A stretch of DNA of 64,000 nt, taken from the NCBI GenBank assembly GCA_937961455.1, contig CALGNN010000027.1, positions 1-64,000 on the forward strand. Direction: 5' to 3'. The notes beneath the pieces are model-generated. The model ran no database searches, was not told where the DNA came from, and worked only from the letters and a program-made list of their open reading frames with translations. Source of the DNA: an uncultured Saprospiraceae bacterium. GTDB taxonomy: Bacteria > Bacteroidota > Bacteroidia > Chitinophagales > Saprospiraceae. The translations under genes were made by a program, and so were the position numbers. Of this stretch, positions 8,998-17,478 are shown piece by piece (position 1 is the stretch's first letter; each line of letters starts with the position of its first letter).

Positions 8998-10047
8998 ATG
9001 AAATTTATTAAAGACATAAAAAAGCTAGAGCGCGTTTTATGCGTCATTATAAGTATTACAATAATTTTTCAAGTTCAACTCCACGGACAAAAAATTAATG
9101 GGATGAGTTATTTTGGTCCTGATATGCCTATACAAACAGTTGAGATGTTTGAAGATATAAAAGCTACAAATGCCAACTGGGTAGGGTTGATTCCCGAAGC
9201 TACCATAAACCGAAAAAACTTAGCTTTCATTCCTGATGAACAAAACCATCATTGGGGTGAAACCATTGAAGCTAATATTGAGGCCATCCAATTAGCCAAA
9301 CAAGCTGGGCTAAAAGTCTTCCTAAAGCCTCATGTAGTGCTAGCTAAAGAACAAAGCCATTCAGATAAAATCATTGAAGCTAGCTGGCGTGGAGAAATTC
9401 AATTTAACAATGAAGGAGATTGGTTGACCTTTGAAGATAACTATAAAAACTACATCATCGGTTTAGCAAAAATCGCACATCAGTATGAAGTAGATTTATT
9501 TGCCATTGGCACAGAGCTTAAAAGTTTTGCTTTATCTAGACCTCAGTTTTGGAATACACTCATACAAGAAGTTAGAAACCTTTACAAAGGCCCTATTACC
9601 TATGCTGCCAATTGGGATGAATATCAAGATATTACTTTCTGGGGTGCATTAGACTTTATTGGAGTTGATACTTATTTTCCTATTAATAAAATGGAAACGC
9701 CAAAGATTAAAAAAACCATACGAAACTGGAAAAGCATTCAGAGAGATCTTAAAACTAAGAGCATCGAAGAAAATCGTCAAATCCTATTGACCGAGTTTGG
9801 TTATCGAAATGTATCCTATGCTGGTAAAGAACCATGGATTCATGATAAAGGGAATATTGCCTCTTTAAATAATGAAACACAAGCAAATTTATACCAAGCC
9901 TTTTTCCAAACCTTTTGGAACGAGCCTTGGGTGGCAGGTGGCTTTTCATGGAAATGGTTTGCCCAAGAAAACCAAGGCTTGGATACCAGCTTTTCCATTC
10001 AGGGAAAGCCTGCCCTTGATGTTTTACAAAAATGGTATAGCCAATAA
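8998..10047 (+). CDS. GH113-type glycoside hydrolase
   Basis: A full-length paralogue of the gene at the left window edge. It has a signal peptide (about 1-30, ending V-Q-L-H-G-Q) and a barrel with K-P-H-V-V, the acid/base Glu of I-G-T-E-L (residue 173) and the nucleophile Glu of L-T-E-F-G-Y (residue 266). C-terminal W-K-W-F-A-Q aromatics would line the sugar cleft. GH113 members cleave beta-mannan-type glycans; specificity here is not shown. It starts 10 bases after the Omp85-like gene, so it is probably the last gene of the 5754-10047 unit. Confidence 0.82.
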   Translation: MKFIKDIKKLERVLCVIISITIIFQVQLHGQKINGMSYFGPDMPIQTVEMFEDIKATNANWVGLIPEATINRKNLAFIPDEQNHHWGETIEANIEAIQLAKQAGLKVFLKPHVVLAKEQSHSDKIIEASWRGEIQFNNEGDWLTFEDNYKNYIIGLAKIAHQYEVDLFAIGTELKSFALSRPQFWNTLIQEVRNLYKGPITYAANWDEYQDITFWGALDFIGVDTYFPINKMETPKIKKTIRNWKSIQRDLKTKSIEENRQILLTEFGYRNVSYAGKEPWIHDKGNIASLNNETQANLYQAFFQTFWNEPWVAGGFSWKWFAQENQGLDTSFSIQGKPALDVLQKWYSQ

Positions 10048-10175
10048 TATTATAGTACTTTGTATGATCTTGAAACTTTAAGCTAAGGCAACTAACTAAT
10101 TATCAGAGCTCCTCTAGATAATAATCCATTATAATGGAAAAACACTTGATGATTTTTTTATATATGTAATTTCTC

Positions 10176-10183
10176 TATATTTG
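10176..10183 (+). promoter_or_regulatory. Bacteroidota -7 element (TATATTTG)
   Basis: An exact match to the Bacteroidota -7 consensus TAnnTTTG. No -33 TTTG is at the ideal spacing; the nearest TTG is about 27 bases upstream. It would start a transcript near 10190 with an 85-90 base leader carrying the two hairpins listed next, before the ATG at 10278. Confidence 0.5.
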
Positions 10184-10213
10184 CATGTTCTGTATTTAGG
10201 TGCAGAAATAGCA

Positions 10214-10265
10214 ACGGCTCGTACTTAGACGAGCCGTGTAAATATTTTTAAACCACCTTTGTGGT
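10214..10265 (+). promoter_or_regulatory. Two tandem hairpins in the leader of the 10278 gene
   Basis: Hairpin 1 (10214-10237) pairs ACGGCTCGT with ACGAGCCGT, nine perfect pairs around a 6-base loop. Hairpin 2 (10252-10265) pairs ACCAC with GTGGT around CTTT, 12 bases before the start codon. The U-rich stretch after hairpin 1 is broken, so a terminator is less likely than a structured 5' leader or small RNA element. No known riboswitch was recognised. Confidence 0.4.
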
Positions 10266-10277
10266 AATGGGACGTTT

Positions 10278-10559
10278 ATGTTTGGAAACATCCTAGAACA
10301 AAGGTATAAAACTTTTTATCAAATGATAAAAATTATTAACAATGTTCGCCTAAAAAAGGCAAATAATTTAACAGAAGAAGTATTAAATGCCTCTTGTTCG
10401 GCATTGGTTGACGAAATTAAAAAAACTCTGGTGGTGCTGCCTTGGCATAAGGAGGATATCGTAAGAATCGAGTTCGATGGAAAAAGAATTGACATTGAAA
10501 TAGATAACGATGACCCTGAGTTTATTAAGTTAATTCAAAGCGCTTTTAATTCTGTTTAA
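10278..10559 (+). CDS. Small uncharacterised acidic protein
   Basis: Not recognised. The 93-residue protein has an N-terminal helix rich in Lys/Arg (about 1-35), a central helix with one Cys, and a C-terminal alternating segment I-E-F-D-G-K-R-I-D-I-E followed by an acidic turn and a final helix. It has no signal peptide or membrane segment. It stands alone: own -7 element and structured leader upstream, strong terminator downstream (10590-10628). That monocistronic setting supports a real gene. An internal ATG at 10323 is an alternative start. Confidence 0.55.
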   Translation: MFGNILEQRYKTFYQMIKIINNVRLKKANNLTEEVLNASCSALVDEIKKTLVVLPWHKEDIVRIEFDGKRIDIEIDNDDPEFIKLIQSAFNSV

Positions 10560-10589
10560 TAAATAAGGAATTAAGTAATTTTTTTCGTT

Positions 10590-10628
10590 CACCCCGATAG
10601 ACCATTTTTAGTTTGTTCTATCGAGGTG
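10590..10628 (+). terminator. Intrinsic terminator after the 10278 gene
   Basis: CACCCCGATAGA pairs with TCTATCGAGGTG over 12 positions with one C-A mismatch and a 15-base loop. It is followed by T-rich ATTTTCATTTTAT. It isolates the small 10278 gene from the 10659 gene. Confidence 0.75.
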
Positions 10629-10658
10629 ATTTTCATTTTATAAAACTAAAACTCTTAT

Positions 10659-11225
10659 ATGAGAACTTTGATTAAGAAATATAATATTCAAATTAATTTT
10701 TGGTTAACTTTTATAGCTGTATTAGTTTCAATATTTGCATGCTATAAGACAATTGAACTAACTGGAGAAGATACAAGGATAAGCAATAGACCATATTTTT
10801 TTATGGTTAACCACGAAGATTTTATAGACGAAGAAACGAAAATACCAAGACCTGATATGCTTATTTTCAAATCATTAAATGCACCTTCGTTAATACAAGA
10901 AATGAATGTTAATGTTTTAGATGAAAACAATAATATTGTCGATCATATTGGATTAGATGAGTCAAAAAAAACAATTGTTTATCATATAGGAGAAAAAATA
11001 CAGTATCAAAGATTAAATCAATTAAATAAAATTCTATTTAAAGACAGCGCTGTTCCCGACTCATCATTAATACATTTTTATAAAAACTTAAGTAAATTAA
11101 AAGGATACCAACTCAATTGCTACTTCTCATATTCTGATATGGAAGAAAAAAACTTTTATGAGCACTATTCGTTTTATAAATTTATGGGCAATAACTGGGA
11201 GGTTATTTCTACTAGACCCAGATGA
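10659..11225 (+). CDS. Orphan membrane-anchored protein, AT-rich
   Basis: Not recognised. One N-terminal membrane segment (about residues 12-32) with basic residues before it suggests type II anchoring, with about 150 residues outside the cytoplasm, or an uncleaved signal. The soluble part has a strand-rich acidic first half and a Tyr/Phe-rich end. Base composition is odd: about 25% G+C over 420 hand-counted bases, against about 35% in neighbours. Together with its lack of operon partners, this suggests acquired DNA. It begins 30 bases after the terminator of the previous gene. Confidence 0.55.
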   Translation: MRTLIKKYNIQINFWLTFIAVLVSIFACYKTIELTGEDTRISNRPYFFMVNHEDFIDEETKIPRPDMLIFKSLNAPSLIQEMNVNVLDENNNIVDHIGLDESKKTIVYHIGEKIQYQRLNQLNKILFKDSAVPDSSLIHFYKNLSKLKGYQLNCYFSYSDMEEKNFYEHYSFYKFMGNNWEVISTRPR

Positions 11226-11253
11226 CAACTCTAATAAACTTTAATCTAAAATC

Positions 11254-11892
11254 ATGAAGATCGCAGGAAGAGCTATTGACCATATTGTTTATGCTGTCCC
11301 AAATTTGGAAGAGGCGATCTATTTTTTTGAAAAAGAACATGGCCTTAGTCCTACTATTGGAGGCAGGCATATTACAAAAGGAACTAAAAATGCACTTCTA
11401 AATTTAGGAATGGGCTGTTACTTAGAAATATTAGCTATTGATTCAGACAATCAAAATGTAATTGCTCCTAGGTGGATGGGTATTGATTTAATAAAAGAAG
11501 CAAAGGTGACAAGATGGTCTCTAAAGTCTGATCATTTAGAGAAAGACCAAGCGATTCTTCGGGCATATCAAAAAGATATGGGAGTTATAGAACAAGGCGA
11601 AAGAGAAACACCTGAGGGTTCTTTTTTAAGGTGGAAAATGATATTACCCTTAGCAGAACCTGAAATCGAACTTATTCCTTTTATGACAGATTGGTCTTTG
11701 AGTAGCTTTCATCCGACTGAAAAATTAAGTCAAAATTGTAGCCTTGAAAAAATAATGTTTCATTCATCTAATAATGAATTCAAGGCACAAAATTGCTTTA
11801 ATAATTTATTCGAAAATCTTCTTATCTCCAATCGAGAACCATCAGCCATTAAAATTGAAATCTCTGGGCCGAACGGAATTTTTATTTTATAA
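11254..11892 (+). CDS. Glyoxalase/VOC-fold protein
   Basis: The N-terminus (I-D-H-I-V-Y-A-V-P-N-L-E-E-A) is the first beta-alpha unit of the vicinal-oxygen-chelate fold. It is followed by the G-G-R-H-I-T-K-G-T-K-N-A-L-L-N-L-G segment and C-Y-L-E-I-L-A characteristic of the glyoxalase-like domain family PF13468. The His after the Asp in the first strand and the Glu of Y-L-E are candidate metal or substrate contacts. At 212 residues it has the usual size. It is cytoplasmic with substrate unknown. It lies 28 bases after the 10659 gene but has normal base composition. Confidence 0.75.
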   Translation: MKIAGRAIDHIVYAVPNLEEAIYFFEKEHGLSPTIGGRHITKGTKNALLNLGMGCYLEILAIDSDNQNVIAPRWMGIDLIKEAKVTRWSLKSDHLEKDQAILRAYQKDMGVIEQGERETPEGSFLRWKMILPLAEPEIELIPFMTDWSLSSFHPTEKLSQNCSLEKIMFHSSNNEFKAQNCFNNLFENLLISNREPSAIKIEISGPNGIFIL

Positions 11893-12051
11893 AATAATTA
11901 GTCCTTTCATCTTTTTACCCTTTCTCCTTAATTAGTAAAGGTAAATTTTCTCCATTCTGGTTTTTTTGCTCCTTCAAAACTTTACTTCGGCTGTAAATGT
12001 CCATAGTTTATCCTTCGACAATCATTATTAAATATTAATCCTAAATAAATT

Positions 12052-12249
12052 ATGACGCCTCAACTAAGTCAACAAAGTTTTTCAACAAAAAAAATAATGG
12101 AATTATTTCCATCATTTTCATTTTCCCTTATCCTGACAGAAATGCTATTTCATCTTGGAAGTTTTACGCTAGAATTAATAGTCTTTTTTTTTATGTGGCT
12201 TTGTAGTCACTTTCTCATAAAGGGAATCAGATCATTTTACAAAAAATAA
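12052..12249 (+). CDS. Small single-pass membrane protein
   Basis: A 65-residue protein with a polar N-terminus, one or two hydrophobic stretches (about residues 20-55, rich in Phe and Leu) and a basic C-terminal end. No family is recognised. It is supported mainly by context: the ATG follows a 159-base gap and the stop is 5 bases before the 12255 gene, which in turn is 5 bases before the 13463 gene. The three form a tight operon, so this is probably a real small subunit or helper. Confidence 0.5.
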   Translation: MTPQLSQQSFSTKKIMELFPSFSFSLILTEMLFHLGSFTLELIVFFFMWLCSHFLIKGIRSFYKK

Positions 12250-12254
12250 TTGCC

Positions 12255-13457
12255 ATGCCTTCAATTAATAATTTAGTGAAATCTCTATTTGTAAAAGGCC
12301 TAGGATCTTCCTTGTTTTCGTTTGTTCAGTTATTATTCTTACTAATAACTTTACTGCCTTTCTTTTTCTTGAAGCTTTGGGATATTATTTGTGCCTTATT
12401 AAAGAAGAAGAATTTTAAAGAAGACAGTGATAATGACCTTTGTTATTCTCCTTTCCCTGAAGAAGTATTTCGAAGACCAGATCCTTGTATTTATAGTCAA
12501 AGTTATTTACAAAGTCAAGGTTTGCCCGTTACTTGGAATAATCCAGATATATTCATGGCTAAGAAAATCACACCTGCGGTCATCGAAGCAGATTCTTATC
12601 ATTTAGAATCAGATACAGATTACATTGTTTTTGTAAAAGTCCATAATGCTTCTACTGATCTTGCCTTAGGTGTAAAACTTCGGCTACTTTATAGGGAGTG
12701 GAGTTTCAATGATCCTGTTTTCCATCCCCTTGCAATAGATGCTCATGGAAATGAAATAATAAAATACATCAATGTAGAAGGAATGAAACACCGTATTGCC
12801 ACTTTTAATTGGCGTACACCAAAAGTTCCTCCAGGCGAAAACAAACACTATTGTTTACAAGCCCAAGTAAGCCATCCTCTTGATACAAACCCCTCTAATA
12901 ATGTAGGGCAGGAAAATACAAGAGTGTATGGTTCAACTACCAGTTCTTCGTTACCATTAAATCTTCTTGAAGAAGAAATTACGCTATTCAATCACAGCAA
13001 AAAAAATCAGACTTTTACATTTTATGCTGATGCTTATCAAATAATTGATGACCATAAAATTGCTTTAAATTTAACGAGGACAGAGGGTCATGAACGATGG
13101 CCTTTACACAAACGTATTGGTAATTTCATGCCTACAGCTTTTCCCGTAAAGGGACGCTCTTACAAATATCGAATGCAAAAAAATATTCCTCGAAAATTAA
13201 TTCGCAAAAGATATTCAGGGTACCAATCTTATAAAACACAATTACTAGAATCCGATTTTAGCTTGCCTCCTTCCATAAGTATAAGCATGGGAGACGCGAA
13301 AAATTCTGTAAGGCTTGGTCCTGGGCAAACTGCTAAAATTCCTGTTAGCATTCAGCTTCCAATAGAAAGTATAAAGAAGCATAAAAAGGCCATCAATATT
13401 CAAGCGCTTACTGCATCTGGAAAACTCGTTGGAGGTGTTACCTATCTTTTAAACTAA
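12255..13457 (+). CDS. Membrane-anchored protein with CARDB-like domain, unknown function
   Basis: Residues about 18-48 form an N-terminal hydrophobic anchor ending in K-K-K. A segment at about 60-95 contains W-N-N-P-D-I. Residues about 100-230 look like a CARDB/Ig-type adhesion domain: Y-I-V-F-V-K-V-H-N, then N-W-R-T-P, then H-P-L-D-T-N-P-S-N-N-V-G-Q-E-N, the usual N-N-x-G strand of such domains. The rest is beta-rich with a last strand near 370-395. No catalytic motif was seen. It is the middle gene of the 12052-14983 operon. A scaffold or surface-binding role is inferred from the fold. Confidence 0.6.
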   Translation: MPSINNLVKSLFVKGLGSSLFSFVQLLFLLITLLPFFFLKLWDIICALLKKKNFKEDSDNDLCYSPFPEEVFRRPDPCIYSQSYLQSQGLPVTWNNPDIFMAKKITPAVIEADSYHLESDTDYIVFVKVHNASTDLALGVKLRLLYREWSFNDPVFHPLAIDAHGNEIIKYINVEGMKHRIATFNWRTPKVPPGENKHYCLQAQVSHPLDTNPSNNVGQENTRVYGSTTSSSLPLNLLEEEITLFNHSKKNQTFTFYADAYQIIDDHKIALNLTRTEGHERWPLHKRIGNFMPTAFPVKGRSYKYRMQKNIPRKLIRKRYSGYQSYKTQLLESDFSLPPSISISMGDAKNSVRLGPGQTAKIPVSIQLPIESIKKHKKAINIQALTASGKLVGGVTYLLN

Positions 13458-13462
13458 TTATT

Positions 13463-14983
13463 ATGCCTGACAATTTAACTCAATATACCTATTGCGCAGA
13501 ACCTGGAGTCGCAAGATCTCACAAAACCATGGGAGGCCTTCTTGGTTTTTTAATCAGTTCGTATTTTAAGAATGGTTTCATAACCGTAAGTACAACTGTG
13601 TTGGTTTTATTAACCCCTTTTTTATTTATTCCTTGTTTTGGTGTTTGGCCCGCCGTTATTACAATTATTGCTTTACTGAAAGATTTTTTAGACTGGTATT
13701 ATCATGAACGACTACTTTGCATTAAAGAAAATTCTTGTGTTGTAGGTACCGTAGTTAGAAATCTTGAACCTCATGGAGATGGTGATAGAAAGTTAGATTT
13801 GTTGCTTGCTCCTTTCACAGAAAATGAATGCTATCAAAAAATGTGTATTCATATTAATGAAAACAATTCATTGTTGAGTCAGCCAGCCTTATTTGAAGAT
13901 TTGCCTTTTCATGATGGAGTTCCTATTCAGCCAATTAATTGCGACCCTGATATATTAACAGATGTAGATAAAACCCCCTCCGATAGAAGGGCTGAAAGAA
14001 AAAATATTGCTGATTATTTATTAAGATTAAAATCAAAAGACCCAGAAGATAAGGATGCCACATCCAATGTTTTTAATAATCTCATGGTGGGTTTTATGGC
14101 TCGATTATTAGATCCTTCTAACCTTAATGAAAACGGAGAAAGCAAAAATTTTCAAGGCCACTTTTATCGAAAAGATGCTACACAAATCACACAAGGATCT
14201 GCACTATGGGATGCCATTCCTCCAGATTTTGACCCATCAACAAATTGGTTAAATCCTAATGAAGCCTTTACCAATTCCATTATTTATCAAAATCCTTATG
14301 AGACAGCATACCAGCCAAGAGGAGTCAATCAACTATTTCGATTAGATAGAAAAAAACTAATGCCCTTCTTGCATTGTGAAATAGATGGGAAGCGACTAAA
14401 GCTTTTAATTAATCAACTCATGTTGAGCTTGATGGCATTTGCCACAAGTTATACCATGGCCTGTATGCTCCTTTCGTTTTTGGGGCCTTTAGGGTTTATA
14501 TTATCTGCTGGTATTGCAGCGATAATAGCTTTACTTATTGGACTTGTTCAGCACCTTCAAGATGGTGGTTCAGAAGGAGGCGTCGCTGAAGAACCAGATA
14601 TAGAATATGATAATACGGATAATTTTGGAGATGAAAATTATCAAATGGATGGTGATTTAGTAGCGCTATATGGAAACTGGATTATGGATACAGAGCACAC
14701 ACAAAAATTCGAAATTCATCCAGTTAAAGCATACTATCTCATGGGTAGAAATGCCAACTCGCAGGCCTTTGAAACCTTTGATGGAAATGATGAGTTCGAT
14801 GAAGGCAGCTATCATAAGCTTACGAATGATATGATCGATCGTGCTGCTAGAGATGAAATTTGCAGGTTGATAAATACTGCCGAAGAGGAGGAGCCTCCAG
14901 TTGTAATAGAATTTGCGCCTTCCCAACTACTATCTCATGGTCTAAATAGTTTTTATGCTGGAGGACGACTCATGACAACTTAA
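13463..14983 (+). CDS. Polytopic membrane protein with E-I-H-P-V motif, unknown function
   Basis: Hydrophobic pairs at about residues 24-75 and 325-370 give roughly four membrane segments. Between them are about 250 polar residues; after them an acidic linker (about 380-400). A C-terminal domain carries G-N-W-I-M-D-T-E-H and then F-E-I-H-P-V-K-A-Y-Y-L. The D-x-E-H / E-I-H-P combination recurs in uncharacterised proteins from several phyla and could bind metal (inference). This is the last gene of the operon with 12052 and 12255, followed by a strong bidirectional terminator. Confidence 0.6.
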   Translation: MPDNLTQYTYCAEPGVARSHKTMGGLLGFLISSYFKNGFITVSTTVLVLLTPFLFIPCFGVWPAVITIIALLKDFLDWYYHERLLCIKENSCVVGTVVRNLEPHGDGDRKLDLLLAPFTENECYQKMCIHINENNSLLSQPALFEDLPFHDGVPIQPINCDPDILTDVDKTPSDRRAERKNIADYLLRLKSKDPEDKDATSNVFNNLMVGFMARLLDPSNLNENGESKNFQGHFYRKDATQITQGSALWDAIPPDFDPSTNWLNPNEAFTNSIIYQNPYETAYQPRGVNQLFRLDRKKLMPFLHCEIDGKRLKLLINQLMLSLMAFATSYTMACMLLSFLGPLGFILSAGIAAIIALLIGLVQHLQDGGSEGGVAEEPDIEYDNTDNFGDENYQMDGDLVALYGNWIMDTEHTQKFEIHPVKAYYLMGRNANSQAFETFDGNDEFDEGSYHKLTNDMIDRAARDEICRLINTAEEEEPPVVIEFAPSQLLSHGLNSFYAGGRLMTT

Positions 14984-15032
14984 TCTTTTTAGTACAATAG
15001 TCTTAGATAATTTTTTGCATCATTTAAGAATA

Positions 15033-15069
15033 AAGAAAGGCATTAGGTCAATGACCTAATGCCTTTCTT
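15033..15069. terminator. Bidirectional terminator between convergent genes
   Basis: An 18-base perfect inverted repeat (AAGAAAGGCATTAGGTCA and its complement, with one central base). It ends in T-rich sequence on both strands and lies between the 13463 gene and the DUF937-OmpA gene. Confidence 0.85.
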
Positions 15070-15087
15070 ATTAATATTCTATTAAGA

Positions 15088-16404
15088 TTACTTCACAAGT
15101 ACCACCTCAATTCTTCTATTTTCTGCTCTTCCTTCAGCTGTTTCATTATCTGCTATGGGATTAGCAGCACCAAAGCCTTCTGTAGACATTCTTGCTGCAT
15201 CAATTCCTGTAGCAAGCAAACGATCTCTTACTGCATCTGCTCGAGCTTGAGATAAAGTAAGATTGGAATCCGCATTTCCTCTACTATCGGTGTACCCTTC
15301 AATTTTAACTTTTACATCACCATAGGCTTTCATGATGGCTGCGATATTGTCTACTTCCAATCCAGAAGCTCCGTCGATCACTGATGAGCCAGAAGCAAAA
15401 TTTAAATTCTTAAATCTAAATCGTCCATCTCCTTTTGCTCCCCCTTTTATGAAATCCATCATTTGAGAACCTGCAGAACCAACTGCAAAGCTAATATCAT
15501 CTAATGCTGTCAACGCTGCTTCATTTACTTTTCCTAATACGTTTTGGACTTTCTTGACAGGCTCCTTTGCAACTTCCGTGATTTGTTCAGTTGTGGTTTT
15601 CACAGATCTAACCTTGCTTTCATCAGCACATCCTGTTCTTGTCGCCAAAAACCAAATTAATGCAATGGCAGCTAATAATGGAAGTAACCATTTGAATATA
15701 CCTAGACCTGCTCCTGTGGCTTTAGCTCCTGCTAAGGCTCCAGCCGCGGCTTTTGAATTACTTTCTTCAACGACTTCTTGAACTACCGGAGCAGCCTTGA
15801 CCTCTTTTACTACTTTGGCTTTTTTCTTAGGTGCAACAACTGCTTGCTTCTCTTTCTTAGTCCATCCAAATGCAGATAATTCTGCCTTATCAGCAAAGTC
15901 ATCAGGAAGGAATGCGCCAATACTTGATTTTTGTCCGTTTAGCAAACTTTTCAAGCCAGACTCATCTAAGCTGTTGCCTTGCACCTGCTTACCAAGCGTA
16001 TTAAGTAAAAGTGGTGCACATACTTTCATCATTTTAGATGAACTAAATTTTTTCACACCACTGTGTGCAGCAACTGCATTTGTAGCTTCTCTTAATCTTC
16101 CAGGATAAATACTTGGAAGAAAATGTGTTCCTTTATTTACTAAGCCATTTACTGTTTGCGGGCTTCTTGTAAAAATATTTTCAATATCAAACTCCCTAGT
16201 TTCTTCTGACTTTAAAAGTCTATGAAGATCTCTTGATCCTTTCTCATGTGAGACCTTTTGGATCATGCCAGCTAAGATGGCAGCAAATGTCCCCTTAATT
16301 GCTGTGGAAGTGTTTTCTTTTTCTTCACCAAAAAACGTCGAACTGTGCTCGGTTAATTGATCAATGACTCCTGATTGTAACTGTTCTATTAAATTGATTG
16401 ACAT
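15088..16404 (-). CDS. DUF937 protein with membrane segment and OmpA C-terminal domain
   Basis: Residues about 1-150 match DUF937, helical and of unknown function, with A-A-I-L-A-G-M-I near residue 40. A Lys/Ala/Val-rich linker follows, then one membrane segment (about 232-252, W-L-L-P-L-L-A-A-I-A-L). Residues about 330-438 are an OmpA/MotB peptidoglycan-binding domain with E-G-Y-T-D-S-R-G, Q-A-R-A-D-A-V and R-R-I-E-V. No signal peptide is present, so DUF937 should be cytoplasmic and OmpA periplasmic. The protein could link an internal assembly to the cell wall, which is inferred. It ends at a strong shared terminator. Confidence 0.88.
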   Translation of the reverse strand: MSINLIEQLQSGVIDQLTEHSSTFFGEEKENTSTAIKGTFAAILAGMIQKVSHEKGSRDLHRLLKSEETREFDIENIFTRSPQTVNGLVNKGTHFLPSIYPGRLREATNAVAAHSGVKKFSSSKMMKVCAPLLLNTLGKQVQGNSLDESGLKSLLNGQKSSIGAFLPDDFADKAELSAFGWTKKEKQAVVAPKKKAKVVKEVKAAPVVQEVVEESNSKAAAGALAGAKATGAGLGIFKWLLPLLAAIALIWFLATRTGCADESKVRSVKTTTEQITEVAKEPVKKVQNVLGKVNEAALTALDDISFAVGSAGSQMMDFIKGGAKGDGRFRFKNLNFASGSSVIDGASGLEVDNIAAIMKAYGDVKVKIEGYTDSRGNADSNLTLSQARADAVRDRLLATGIDAARMSTEGFGAANPIADNETAEGRAENRRIEVVLVK

Positions 16405-16643
16405 GAATTGTGTTTTAAATATTAGTTGGTCTTATATAGACGTAAGAATAAGGCGAAAGTATAAGTATTTGTTTGGCAATTATACTCTTTATTAAAATTT
16501 ATTAAAATATTTAAACAAGATTTGAAACATGATAATATCCTTCCGAAGAGATTAAAAATATAATAATTTTCAAACGAACGAATTCTTATGATTCGCTGTT
16601 AAGTTCTTTGTTTGGTGTACCTTTAATTCAAGAAATATAAAAA

Positions 16644-17444
16644 ATGAATAAATTCCTCTTCTTCCTTTTAGTCTTTCTCCAATTTAGCCTTTTAACTGCT
16701 CAAGAAGAAAGTTGGGAAAGTTACATGACAAATTTAGAAAAGGGGCCCGCAAACATCAGTGTAAGAATGGATTTATCTGCCCACGCACCTGAAGCCAATT
16801 TTTCATATGTACTCATGACTGGATTTTTTTATGATGAGATAAGTACGGATGGTCTACCTGCCCAAGGAAATTTTAAGGAAATCTATACCTTGACAGATTC
16901 TCTTGATTTGAGATTAAATAGGCTTGCTGAAACAAAATATGTTGGAAGTTTGAATTATAACTTTCAAAGAATACAATACTATTATATTTCTAGTTATGAA
17001 GGTGTTCATGATTTATTAAAAGAATTCTATAAAGAGTTTTATCCTAATAAAGAGCCTTACATAGAAATTAAAGAAGACGAGAATTGGGCTTATTATTTTG
17101 AGTTTTTATATCCAAAGGATCGCGCCATTGATAATATGAATGATCAAAATATGATCAAGCTCCTTCAAGATGCTGGTGATAATTTAACAAGCCCGAGAGA
17201 GGTTAAACATAGAATTGCATTTTTTACAGATGCAGAAAAACAAGCCTTCTTATCTGAGCTAAAGGCAGAAGGGTTTTCTGAAAAGGTAGACCCAAATGCA
17301 GCTACAGATTATTTTCCACTTGTCTTAATTAAGGATCATGCTGTAGACATGAATACCATTCGAAGTATAACAACCAGACTAAGAGCTGCAGCAAAGTCTC
17401 ATAATGGTCAATACGAAAGTTGGGAAACTTTCATCGTCAACTAA
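16644..17444 (+). CDS. Exported DUF695-RraB-like protein
   Basis: A signal peptide (about residues 1-19, ending L-L-T-A-Q) precedes a DUF695 domain (about 20-160, starting E-S-W-E-S-Y). The C-terminal domain (about 170-266) resembles RraB, the regulator of RNase E activity: R-I-A-F-F-T-D-A-E-K-Q-A-F, F-P-L-V-L-I-K-D-H-A-V-D and the ending Y-E-S-W-E-T-F. RraB itself acts on a cytoplasmic RNase, so an exported version cannot have that role and the domain must be used differently. A 239-base gap precedes it. The amidohydrolase gene follows after 34 bases. Confidence 0.7.
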   Translation: MNKFLFFLLVFLQFSLLTAQEESWESYMTNLEKGPANISVRMDLSAHAPEANFSYVLMTGFFYDEISTDGLPAQGNFKEIYTLTDSLDLRLNRLAETKYVGSLNYNFQRIQYYYISSYEGVHDLLKEFYKEFYPNKEPYIEIKEDENWAYYFEFLYPKDRAIDNMNDQNMIKLLQDAGDNLTSPREVKHRIAFFTDAEKQAFLSELKAEGFSEKVDPNAATDYFPLVLIKDHAVDMNTIRSITTRLRAAAKSHNGQYESWETFIVN

Positions 17445-17478
17445 TTTTCTTCTGCATGCTTTTCAGTAAATTAATGCA

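Noticed and set aside
10214-10237. Strong hairpin considered as part of a tRNA or small RNA gene
   Set aside because: No cloverleaf, T-loop or anticodon arm can be drawn around it. It is kept only as a leader structure.
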